Program-made: the position numbers and the translations under genes
NCBI GenBank assembly: GCA_014904985.1
Contig: MU128916.1
Span: forward strand, 240,696 to 304,695
Direction of reading: 5' to 3'
Length of the DNA: 64,000 bases
Origin: Hydnum rufescens UP504
Taxonomy: Eukaryota; Basidiomycota; Agaricomycetes; Cantharellales; Hydnaceae
The notes under the pieces: generated by a model
What the model was told of the DNA's origin: nothing
Database searches by the model: none
Seen by the model: only the letters and a program-made list of their open reading frames with translations
Shown here: positions 22,790 to 32,696 of the stretch, in pieces
How positions within the stretch are numbered: position 1 is the first letter of the stretch
How the letters are laid out: each line of letters starts with the position of its first letter

Positions 22790-25590
22790 TCAGTCGATAA
22801 GGATGGAAGGGCCCTTCTTCACCTCTTTCTTCACTACTTCATCTTCCAATCCCACATATAGCACCAGATTAACGGCGACAGTTCCATCGGGCCCCACTGT
22901 TGCCGGATCAATCGGGGCTTGGGCGTACTCCTCATCCATTCTCATCATGAAATTCACAGTATCGGGATTGTGCTTCATGTGAATAGCCAGGGGTAAGGGC
23001 TTGAGTACCACCTTCTCAGGGGACGTCTTTGCTGTCTCTTTGCCAAAAGTAAACAGCTTTTCCCGCATGCCCAGGACCGAGTCGCGGCTACAGAGACGAA
23101 ACCGTGGGAAAACGTGCAATAACTCCCGAAGACAGAGCCCAAACTCACGAATTATTGGGGGTGGTTATTTTTCTGTCACCAAAGAAGAAACTATGTTGCT
23201 TTTCGGCATGTCGGGCTCTGTTGATCATCTCATCCACCCCTAAGTGAATTGGCACCTGAGCAACAGCCACGAATTTAGATGTTGCCAGACCCGCCTTTTA
23301 GATCCATTCCACCCAGTCGCATACCCGCATCAAGAGCATACCAAATGGATTCACCACAATGATAGTCATCTATGCAAGGAAAGCAAAACATAGCTAACTC
23401 AGGGTCCGATCGTTCGGAGAATTGTCAGAAGTGAGAGACATACCAACGGGGAACCAAGCTGCTGCTTTGGCATAACTACATGAAGCATAAATTCAAGATC
23501 GACGGTGAAGGAGGTGTAGAGAATGCACATACTGCTCCATACACTTGCGGAGAAGAACTGGACTGGGGTATTCAAGTCCATCAACCATGCGGGTATTACG
23601 CTCGCCACGGGCCCTGTATAATAGACCCAGTGCCAAGTGTGCCTGAGCCAAGACCAATGAATCACGATTGAGATTCAACCATCCTCCACAGGCTATAAGT
23701 CACCCACATCCGCGCGAATAGTTGAGTAGAACGCCACCCAATGAACGACATTCTCGGGAGTATCAAATGGCGTCAACACGCTGGGGAATTCGTCGCATGA
23801 TTGAACAATTTCATTCGCCAGCCTCTCAATTTGGGCATAATCCGAATCTGGTGGAGGTTCTTGCGCCTTAAGAACCAATGCAATCTTACAATGCAGTACC
23901 CGAGCTTTGACACCACGAACTTTAGAGGCTGACTTGTCAGCTAATTGTGTCAATCGCGGAACGGGTGGATACTGACGGAAAGTGTGTTGCAAGCTAGTCC
24001 CTGCTGCGTCTCCCTTGTCCTTGAAATCGAGGCGGTTAGTTAAAATATGAGTACAGAATGCCGACTATCTCACTTCCCCCGGCCACGTAGCCCTGGCGAA
24101 CTCAATGGTAGAGGATGCACGCTCATAACAATCAAGAGCTGTGCCATAATCAAGTATCATAAGTTCGAGCAGCAGGCCGTTCATGATATCAGAGCGGATT
24201 GTGAGTGCAAGGCTGTCTCGGCTGCAAAGGGAGTCATTAGATGGACACATCATGCTTTCATTACTGCGAAGAAAATCGTCTTACGCCCTGATTTCAAATA
24301 GAATAGTGGTAAGAAAGCTATCCAGAGTTATGAATGAAGCAGACTCGCCCAGGCGTAGTCCCGTCCCCCCAGTTTGCTTTCTTGAGTAATTCTTTGTTGT
24401 GCTGAATCTTTTAACCTTATCATTCAGACCTTCTCAGGTGACAGAACAACTCGGGTGACATACGATTTGAGCCACCGTTGCCTGTTGGCCAAAATAAAAA
24501 TAAAAAATTAAGCGGATGGGAAGATTTTCTGGCTCGGCAACGGAGGAAAGAACTGACCTTGCGGGGTGCAGCATTTACTTTTTGCTGAGAAGACCAAAGC
24601 TCATTAGACAATCTATCACCCCCGGCCACCATTTACTGACCACTTCAAAGGAAATCTGGGCATTAAGAAGCGCCACGGGATCTCGATGTTCCTCCGACGG
24701 TACAAAAACGAACGCATTCTCTGGGTCGACAAGAATGCCCGCAACAAGTTCAGAGATTTGACCAAATTTACCGAGCATCAGCCCCGTGGCTCCTGGAGGC
24801 AATGGCCGACCATCTGGCATCGTTTTAAGGCTTTTGAGTTCATGTATACCCTACGGAAACATCACGATAATCTGCATCAGGACAACGAGAGAAGGAAATT
24901 TTGGCTTGCCTTCCACGCCTCCTGCACGGCAGTGGCGGCAGTCCCAAATCGTACTGCTGCCGAATTGGGGCGGAAGGGATATCCCTGTGCAGTCATGGTT
25001 TTCCATCGTTCCAACGGATTATGGGCGGACATCCCCGAGGAGGAACCCCCAGTGGAGTACACCTGGGCAGCTGCTAGAGCATTATTTTGGAGCCTCTTGC
25101 TCAGACGGTCTGCAGAGGCTTCATATTCGGCTTTCAGTTTATTATCGGTAGTGAGAGTCGCCGCCTTCATATACGAAATTGTCTGCGGATAGGGCAGTTA
25201 AAGTTTCATCATCAAAATATCAAAATATCATGGCCCACAGCATATGACCCTTCGTTGTTTAGTTCGTGGGCCGTGGCTAGGCGGCCATGAGCCTTGTGCC
25301 ATTTAGGGTCGAGCTGGACTCGCGATATTATGGAAGTGTGGGAAATCCAGAAAATCGGGTAACATGTACGATACCTCCACAGATTTCTTTGCATCACTCA
25401 CTGCCTGGGAATATTTCCCCATTTTGGCGGCGGTGGCACTTCTATTGGAGTAGAGCACCGCGCTGGTAGGGGCTTCGCTGATAGCAGCCGTATATGAAAT
25501 GAAGGCTTTGGAGAATTCCCCAGCCTTAAAGTGAACATTTCCGTCTTCTTTGAAGGCCTCAGCGCGTTCAGGGAGACGAACACTCGCCAT
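22790..25590 (-). CDS. TPR-repeat protein, large, co-chaperone-like N-terminus
   Basis: The start MASVRLPERAEAFKEDGNVH with FKAGEFSKAFISYTAAISEA and VLYSNRSATAAKMGKYSQAV is a classic N-terminal TPR module. LDPKWHKAHGRLATAHELN closes the third repeat. This pattern occurs in Hsp70/Hsp90 co-chaperones such as Sti1 and Cns1. The rest is not a standard co-chaperone: KLKAEYEASADRLSKRLQNN, ERWKTMTAQGYPFRPNSAAV, DPENAFVFVPSEEHRDPVAL, YGTALDCYERASSTIEFARA, KVRGVKARVLHCKIALVLKA and a C-terminus with PLPLAIHMKHNPDTVNFMMR and GLEDEVVKKEVKKGPSILID. Fungal proteins of unknown role share this arrangement. At least eight introns are needed, and their borders were not all resolved. The gene is head-to-head with PHO88. 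Confidence 0.72.
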
Positions 25591-25857
25591 GATCAATTGG
25601 GGGTTAAAGAACCAGAATTAGAGAGTGCGAGTCGGAAGCAACCACTGGCGGGGTTAACCGCTCCCTGGTGATAAATCGGTGCGGTAAGGACCGTAGCGAT
25701 CCCCGGATCCTGGTAACCCTGCACTGGGAACGATTCCCTGGCTTAACAGCAACGCTTGCATTCATAAACATTGCGAGAGGCGGGCGGGAATTGCCGAATT
25801 CTGATCCCGCTTTCGGTTTGCTAACGTGCCACATCTTGCGGATTGATCACTACAGCC
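25591..25857. promoter_or_regulatory. Divergent promoter, TPR protein / PHO88
   Basis: A 267-bp interval lies between two opposite start codons. No coding sequence is recognised in it. Confidence 0.4.
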
Positions 25858-26845
25858 ATGAACGCACAGATCACTAACCTTCTCGTCTCCCTTGGGGCAA
25901 TGCAAAGTATGCACTATTTTCTTACACCAGCATTTCCCTACAGTTGGAAGCAAAGAAAGGGCTGACGTGGTGTACTTGGCATAGTCGCTCGAAAAATCCC
26001 ACTGGAGGATCCGGATGTGCTCAACTATGTCCGTATCGGCTACGTTTCCGTGCAACTCCTCGTCATTTCTATCCATTTCTATGTCTCATACGTGGTTAGT
26101 AGATGCATAAGACATCCAGGAGGTAGGAATACTCACCACTGAATTTCTTATAGATCAAGAAGAAGAATGACTTGACAGTGTTAAAATATGGTATATATCT
26201 CTACCACTGAGTCATCGTTTTGTTATACTCAGCCCCCCTTTGCGCAGTCGAACCGGCACCACTCATGGTAGGTGGTCTTGTGGATTAATAAATCGTCTTA
26301 CATGTGAACTGACATTCGTTGCGGCAATGAGTCACAAGAGCCTCCCAAAGTTGTGACCACAACAGTGAAAGACTACGATATGTCGGAGACATCTAAGGCG
26401 GTGGGTTTTCTTCCTTTCCCCCAATCTTAGTGTGTTGATGTAGAATGCGAATCAGCTCCGCGGAGTATACACGGGTATTGCGATGTTGGCTTTCATGCAC
26501 TTGTACATGAAATACACGTATGTGCTCGCTGAATATGCCCCGCTCCCGAACTTTTTCCTTTTTTGACGATCCCATAGCCAACCACTTTTTATCCAAGGGC
26601 TCATGGGGCTCAAAGGTCTTTTCGACGCCAAGGAGATCATGATCCATGTTTTCGGGAAAAAAGCAGAAGGAGACTTAGCGCGCCCTTTCAAGGCACCTCC
26701 AGGAATGTTTGGCGGTGCGTTTTTTTCCGCGCGATGTTCCATGCAATATCCTTACGGTTGGGGCTCATTAGTTGAGGCCCCGGGACCAGCGACAGATTCT
26801 GCTTCAATCAAGGCTGCTGAGGAGAGTGCGAAGAAAACGCAATAG
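25858..26845 (+). CDS. PHO88: PHO88/SND3 ER membrane protein
   Basis: Eight exons: 25858-25906, 25985-26094, 26154-26190, 26248-26267, 26332-26400, 26444-26517, 26578-26714, 26772-26845. The product reads MNAQITNLLVSLGAMQIARK, IPLEDPDVLNYVRIGYVSVQ, LLVISIHFYVSYVIKKKNDL, TVLKYVEPAPLMSQEPPKVV, TTTVKDYDMSETSKA, RGVYTGIAMLAFMHLYMKYT, QPLFIQGLMGLKGLFDAKEI, MIHVFGKKAEGDLARPFKAP and a tail ending ESAKKTQ. These blocks follow yeast Pho88 closely. Pho88/Snd3 is an ER membrane protein of the SND targeting route, also linked to phosphate transport. Two or three hydrophobic helices are visible. Exon 4 has only 20 nt. Exons 7-8 can also be read straight through, adding about 20 residues; the spliced form fits the family better. 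Confidence 0.88.
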
Positions 26846-27065
26846 CTATTGTCAGGCTTAATAGGTCTTTATTCTCCCGTGTCCACATGTTATCTATCAG
26901 GATGTAGACCGTTTCTTTGGGAGAGACTGCTTATGTAACTCTGAGAAAGCCGGAAACACCGGAAACCCCCGATTCCGTTTCACTCGTGTCCTCGTCGCGT
27001 ACGACATCCACTCGCATCTCAAAAGGACGACGTCACTTGTTTGGTAGATAACACGCGGCGTACCC
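26846..27065. promoter_or_regulatory. PHO88-ATP20 intergenic region
   Basis: This 220-bp gap lies between two plus-strand genes and must contain the ATP20 promoter. No coding sequence is recognised. Confidence 0.35.
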
Positions 27066-27734
27066 ATGTATCGTGCACTCTTTTCCCGCCAAGGGGCGCC
27101 AGCGTTGCGCTCACGGTCCATGGTCGTGCGACATAACACATCCGCTGCCTCTAAAACAAATGAAGCGGCACAATCCACGCAAGCCAAGGCTACAGAGGCG
27201 CTATCATCGGCACAAAAAGGGTTTGAAAGGGTGTTGGGGCAAGCAAAGAATGTTTCTGGGAAAGTAGGAGGTACTCTCGGTAGCTTTTTGGGGGGTGGGT
27301 ACGATCTTTTATGTGCATTTTCGCCTTCGCACACGCTTCGAGCCTTTCTGCTGGTTTTTCCTTTCTAATTCTCCGAACAACCAATTCGTGGATCCGGGAA
27401 CTGACACTCGCCGCTTGCTTCTGGTTTTTTGTGTTGGATAGGATACCGTGAACCTGTGCTTTACAACCTCTCTGTCGCTCGCGAATTCTTCAAGCAAGTG
27501 TACATTCGAGAGAAACTTGCCCCACCAACTTCACTATCGACCGTCACGAGCACATACAGCACACTTTTCGCACGCGCGCGCAATCTGAGCTATTGGCGCG
27601 AGATTGCCAGGACCGGCGAGTGGGCGACAATCGGTGTTATTGGGCTCGAGGCGTACTTCATCTTCCACATTGGAGAGATGATTGGGAGGCGGAGTATCAT
27701 TGGATACAAACTCGACGAGCCAAAGACTCATTAG
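27066..27734 (+). CDS. ATP20: Mitochondrial F1Fo-ATP synthase subunit g
   Basis: Exon 1 is 27066-27294 and exon 2 is 27442-27734, joined in phase 1 to give 173 residues. The N-terminus (MYRALFSRQGAPALRSRSMV) is a mitochondrial presequence. A helical segment (AKATEALSSAQKGFERVLGQ) leads to GGTLGSFLGGYREPVLYNLS, then VAREFFKQVYIREKLAPP. The C-terminal hydrophobic helix includes WATIGVIGLEAYFIFHIGEM, followed by GRRSIIGYKL. The Gly-rich turn of this last helix corresponds to the GxxxG contact used for ATP synthase dimerisation in yeast subunit g, though here GVIGLEAYFIF is only a partial match. It sits in the inner membrane and helps form dimers that shape cristae. Confidence 0.87.
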
Positions 27735-27997
27735 TTCATCACCATAGAAGCGTCACGGAAGAGCAGACCATGCAAATTGCGACCCCCGGCGGGATATCAA
27801 AATCTATGAGGGCCCTGTAGACTCTCGCCCTCGGGTGACGGGATTATTCATGTTGCATACTTCATCTATTATTTTCGTGCAAAAGAATCCACAATCCGTC
27901 CTGGCTTCGCTATGATCCCACCACGATATTTGCTCGTCACGTGGGACAAACACCGCATTTCCCTGTTCAAGGAACGAAGAAACCTGAATGCCGGACC

Positions 27998-28712
27998 TAT
28001 TCGACTCCTTCGGGCCATATCTGGACTTGTCCTCCCCGTCTCAAAGTCCTTAGTACTTGACCAACTTCGGCAAACCATGAAAAACCCTTGGACCCATCTT
28101 TGCGCCTTGAAATGAGATACTTTAACTTTCTCCAGGAGTGAAAGGGCGGACTAAAGCAGTGAAGATGCAGATGTCCAATACTTGTGTGTGGCGGGATGTG
28201 GAATCCGAAACTGGGAATCCGGACGGAAAGAATGGATTGGGAATTGTAAGTTGAACCAATAAATACACTATGCTCACCGTCTATTTTGAACAGAAGCGCC
28301 CAGCAGCGTTAGACTCTGGTCGCCGATCTTGTGCATGGATTGTACTTGGAGACGTGTAAACATCGCGATTTGCTTCTTTAAACGATGAATCTTGTACCTA
28401 ATAGTATATCATCCCGTGTTAGGGACTTGACGCTCTCTGTGCGGGACAGAAAGTATGATCAGAAGAGGGAAGGAGACAGGGATGCACAGCATTTACCTAT
28501 ATGTCTACGAGGTATTACGAGAAGATGGGTGGCAGCAGCAGGGGCCTTGTCTCTGATTACAATTAACTCGTCGCTCTGCGAGATAACAGGAAATCTTCGG
28601 TGCATTGTTACGAGTAATACAAAAGACAGCTATGCACCTCACCCACGATATCGCCACCCTGGACAGAGGTATCACAGAAAATACAATTGGACTTAGAACC
28701 ACAGACCATCAT
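27998..28712 (-). CDS. HIT-domain (histidine triad) protein, HINT3-like
   Basis: This gene is split by introns too finely to appear as one ORF. Joined minus-strand exons read MMVCGSKSNCIFCDTSVQGG, DIV, then SDELIVIRDKAPAAATHLLV with IPRRHI, a segment with SVKSLTRDDILL, then IGHLHLHCFSPPFHSWRKLK and YLISRRKDGSKGFSWFAEVG, ending at the TAG at 27998 after QIWPEGVE. GHLHLH is the histidine triad H-x-H-x-H of the nucleotide-binding active site, and CIFC is a zinc-knuckle-like pair. HIT proteins of this branch hydrolyse adenosine monophosphoramidates or related nucleotides. A second ATG one codon downstream is possible. Start codons of this gene and UBP8 are only 74 bp apart on opposite strands. 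Confidence 0.8.
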
Positions 28713-28786
28713 CTATGTTGAAGTAGTCCTTTTTTACAAAAGGGCGAGGGAACAGCCGGTGGCACGGACACCCAGTTTGGGAATCA
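28713..28786. promoter_or_regulatory. 74-bp bidirectional promoter, HIT protein / UBP8
   Basis: Only 74 bases lie between the ATG of the minus-strand HIT gene and the ATG of UBP8. Promoter elements must therefore overlap the coding region, or the 5' UTRs must be extremely short. Confidence 0.45.
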
Positions 28787-31429
28787 ATGGACGATGCTGA
28801 CATTCTCGACCTTTGCTCTTCTTCCTCCACTTCATCGAATCAGTCTGAGAAGGGTATAGACGACGACCTATTCCAGCTTGCCCAATCGCCAGAACATTCC
28901 CCTCCGAAACTCAACCGCCCTTGGCCCGTCCACCAGCGTCGCTTTGCTCGCATCTGAATGCCCTCCTGGCAAACCCAACACATAGCGCAAGGTTTACAAA
29001 GAAGCACCTTCTCTTTGTCAAATGGGGCGCCAAGTCTGGCTCCGAAGAAAGTAGCAGCACCCAAGCCGAAGTGCGTCCCGTAAAGCGACGGAAGGTTGGT
29101 CACCACTGCGGTTTCAATAACAAAGGATATGGTATTCATCAGTGTTGTGTAGGTTCAAGTCCCATCATGCGGAACATGTGGAAAGGCGCTCCATAGACCA
29201 TTTGTTTGTCTTGAATGTTCATATTCTGCTTGTTGGCGCGAAGGTCATATCCTCGACCATCTCGAAGAGACTGGCCACGACTTTGGTTGGCTGGATTCTT
29301 CCTGAATAGCTTGGATCTATACTTATGGATACGACCTAATCAGCGCTCGACGTGAATTCCGGCTCCATATTTTGTGCAGGTTGCGACGACCTTATTTATC
29401 ATCATGGATTAGAGTCGGTATACAACTCTGCCGTGCTCAGGATCGAAGAAAGAAGAACCCGATTTCAAAGTATGTGATATGCACATATATTGTGCCCATG
29501 TGCCTCATTGACTTGATTCATACAGATAAGAAACTAGGTCGAGAGAAGTTCAAGCCATGGGTCCCAGGTCCTAAAGATGCGTCTGTAATGTCCCATGGAA
29601 ATCTGCTTTCTTGTCAAGGTGTTATGTCGTCGCATGCGTATTTATCCTCTCCCATTGAATTGTTTCTATACTCCCTGGTTACAGGAAGGAAAGGAATACT
29701 CAACCTCGGCGCAAGCTGCTATCTGAACGTAGTTCTCCAAGTCCTCATACACAATCCACTAATACGTCGCCATTTTATGAGCGATAAACACCCGACTCAA
29801 CTCTGTTCAAAAGATATCTGCATGTGTTGCGAGATGGATAAACTTTTCGCCGAGGTTGGACTCTGTGTTCTCCGGAGCTGTGCCGGACATGCGTGCTGAC
29901 TCCATCTCCTGACATCTCTGCTGCAGGTATATTCTCCGGGGAATTCTCCAATCGCACCAACATCATTTCTGCATACACTCTGGCGCTTTTCTATATTGCC
30001 GTCGTCTTCCTCTACATCCCCTACCAATTCCACCTCCGATATCGCTGGATATGCCCAGCACGATGCACACGAGATCTTCATTCACTTACTAAACGCTCTT
30101 CACGTCTCTGCCCGCCTCAGCACGTCCGTATCTTGTGTCTGTGTAGTGCACTCTATCTTCGGCGCACAGCTGCAGAGCGATGTAAAATGTGGACGATGTT
30201 CGACAGTACGAAGTACAGTAGATCCTATTCTGGATGTGAGTCTTGATCTCCAGCCTGCAGATGGGGGCACCCTTGCTAGCTGTTTAAGGAGGTGTGCGAA
30301 ACGGTAACTATTGATCTTGCCGGATCCTGAATAATTTCCTTGGAATTCGAGGTACACTCGTATAGAGACTCTTGGACCAAATGAACAAGTCCTATGCCAA
30401 ACATGCAACAAGCCAACGGAGGTATGTTCTACACGTTCATCAGACTGATATATGATTTGCGCTCACGCTCGCGTGTGCTTTAGGCTGCTACTCGTCGGTT
30501 AAGTATACGCAAGCTGCCTCCAGTTTTATGTTTCCAATTCAAGGTTCATGCATTCCAAGATTTCTCCCTCGTTCCTAGTTTAATATGACATCTCAGCGAT
30601 TCGAACACACCGCGATCACCTCAGCCCATAAAATCGATACCCCTGTCCGATACCCGGCGACGCTTGACGTGGCCCCCTATACATCTCTCGCTATCGGTAT
30701 GAAAGCCTCCCAAGGGGGAGGCCGCTCCAAGTTCGTCTCCTTTCTTTTCTTTTCTTTTCTTTTCTTCTCTTCTCTTCTCTTCCTTTTGGTTTCATTACCA
30801 CCCCTAACTAATGATTTATGACTAACGTTGTGCTTTCATTAATAGGAACAGTACTAATGCTGTCTTGCTAGGTCCCCAGACTCAATATGAATACGAACTG
30901 TTCGCGGTCGTGAATCATGAAGGACAATTGGATACTGGACACTATACCAATTTCGCCCGCTATCAGGATGAGGTGGGTTAGATTCCCGACGTTCTGGTTA
31001 TCCTCATTCACGCGTAATCTCTTTCCTAATCGTACAGTGGTACAAATTTGACGATGACAAGTAAATATCACTTCCTTCGCTGTGTGTTTCTTTTTTTTAT
31101 TCGATGACACGCAGAGTCATCCCGTCGACTTTGGGTGAGGCACTACGATCACGCGCCTACATGTGCTTCTACGTGAAGAAGCATCTCGACTACAAACCCT
31201 ACCAGGTACGTTGTCCCCATTCTTTCGGTTCCTGACCACTCCTGTCATTTATCGTCCGCGGTGACAATCTTGATGCTAATGATGGATTTCGTGTGCTCAG
31301 ACCCCAAGCTACATCCTGAAGCGGAACGAAATGGAGAAGGATAAAGCGGGCAGCACCGTCCCTACGACCATAGCCCCCGGGACAAACTCGACAGCCCCAC
31401 TGCAACCTCCAGGACCACAACCCCCGTAA
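28787..31429 (+). CDS. UBP8: SAGA ubiquitin hydrolase UBP8 (USP family)
   Basis: After MDDADILDLCSSS comes a zf-UBP finger: SLCSHLNALLA, VPSCGTCGKALHRPFVCLEC, SYSACWREGHILDHLEETGH, GSIFCAGCDDLIYHH. The USP Cys box follows as GILNLGASCYLNVVLQVLIH, with the active-site Cys, then FMSDKHPTQLCSKDICMCCE. The QHDAHEIFIHLLNAL block, two Cys pairs (CGRC, CQTC), FQFKRFEHT and the His box (GQLDTGHYTNFARYQDEWYK) complete the domain. The end reads YMCFYVKKHLDYKPYQTPSY and a Pro-rich tail. In yeast Ubp8 removes ubiquitin from histone H2B within the SAGA DUB module. The frame changes between 28863 and 28921, before CSHL, beside short C-runs, so one base is probably missing there. A (TTTTC)n-type repeat lies in one intron. 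Confidence 0.87.
30739..30783. repeat. Pyrimidine pentanucleotide microsatellite
   Basis: Four to five copies of ttttc followed by four copies of ttctc form a pure pyrimidine tract in a UBP8 intron. It sits between the coding blocks ending at about 30730 and resuming at about 30845. Confidence 0.7.
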
Positions 31430-31707
31430 AGATTCCCACTGGCACCGGTCCACCTGCGAGACTGGCGCCTCCATGATACGCTGCGACGTTTTTTAGTCTA
31501 AGGTCGTATAGCATTTGTTGCGCATCATGATGAATGATATTTCTGGGGCTGAAGCTCAGTGGAACTGGTACTGTACCTATCCACGTGCGGTGGGCCACAA
31601 GATCCCGGCCTCGGATGTATTCTGGGAAATTATAAGTAGCTTATATAACGGGTTTCTCACGTGTACACCCATAATATTTACGCTTTACCCCAATCAAACC
31701 ACTAACC
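31430..31707. promoter_or_regulatory. UBP8-SCP2 intergenic region
   Basis: This 278-bp gap lies between two plus-strand genes. It holds the UBP8 3' end and the promoter of the SCP2-domain gene. No coding sequence is recognised. Confidence 0.35.
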
Positions 31708-32541
31708 ATGTCCGATATCGTAGAGCCTGGTTTCAAAGTACGTATCTCAAGCCATAACGCTGTAGAAAGCTCCTGCTGCGACCTTATTTCTCATTCTATA
31801 TTTGAAAGTTTTCTAATGTTCTTGAAGATGTCCAAAAGCATTCGTGGGAATGAGAGGGCGCGACAGGAACAGATGAAGAAGGTGCTATACAAATGACGCG
31901 TCAAGAAAAAAGGATACGGTACTCAGCAAAATAACCCACTTGTGCGAGCTAGGTGAACGGCATATTCGAGCTCAGGGCCAAGAGTGCCGATGGAAAGGAG
32001 GGCATATGGACGATCGACCTCAAGACGGAGGGCAAGGTCCTCAAAGGCACCACTGGTGCCAAGCCTGACGTCGTCCTCTCTGCCTCCGGTGAGCCCTCTC
32101 TTCCAGCTGGCTGTCTTTTCGAGGGTTGTTCTGGACTGAGCACTAACGACACCTCTTTCTCTCCCGGCGGATCGGTAGACGGTATGCATTCGATTTCGAT
32201 GGGGTCGGCATAGCCCGGCGTCCTGAATGTCTTGTACTTCCAGAGAACTTTGTCAATATCGCTTCTGGCGCCCTCAATGGCCAAAAGGCCTTCATGACCG
32301 GAAAGTTAAAGGTAAGAAGAGGCTTGTTCTCAATAAATCCTATTTGGGTGTGGCGTGTGGATACGATATTGACACCACTCCATTTTATTTCTCGTGAAGG
32401 CTAAGGGAAATATCATGTTGGCCACCAAGCTGACGACCGTCCTTTCGGTGCGCATGGCTTGTTTCATGTTCACCTCTCTGAAACTTATCATGCTTCCCCA
32501 TAAACGTATCCCAGGCCGCAAAGACGAAGGCAAAGCTGTAG
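31708..32541 (+). CDS. Peroxisomal SCP2 (sterol carrier) domain protein
   Basis: Exon 1 codes MSDIVEPGFK and ends at gtacgt. Later exons code MKK-VNGIFELRAKSADGKEG, IWTIDLKTEGKVLKGTTGAK, PDVVLSAS, ENFVNIASGALNGQKAFMTG and KLKAKGNIMLATKLTTVLS. The last exon codes AAKTKAKL and a TAG at 32539-32541. These blocks are the standard SCP2 fold, a small lipid-binding pocket domain. The final tripeptide AKL is a PTS1 peroxisomal signal, so a role in peroxisomal lipid handling is likely. About 125-130 residues is normal for stand-alone fungal SCP2 proteins. The exon around 31800-31885 is the least certain; its frame with ERARQEQMKK fits the start of the domain. Confidence 0.85.
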
Positions 32542-32696
32542 ACTGCCCCGTAATTGCACTGTTAGTTGTAACTCTACACATATCAAGTTACTCCCGCGCA
32601 CCCTAGCCATTGTTCTATTATGAAGATTAGGGATTTATTTAATTTCCAGCCTACCAACGATACACGAGGAACAGCTCGTAGGCTTGTATGGGCGTG

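Noticed and set aside
25762..26076. Minus-strand ORF starting MDRNDEELHGNVADTDIVEH
   Set aside because: It is antisense to PHO88 exons 1-2, which give a clear family match on the plus strand.
26897..27334. 145-residue minus-strand ORF
   Set aside because: It is antisense to ATP20 exon 1 and has no family motif.
29150..29175. tRNA T-loop-like ggttcaagtccc
   Set aside because: It lies at an intron-exon border of UBP8, and no acceptor stem, D-arm or anticodon arm can be folded around it.
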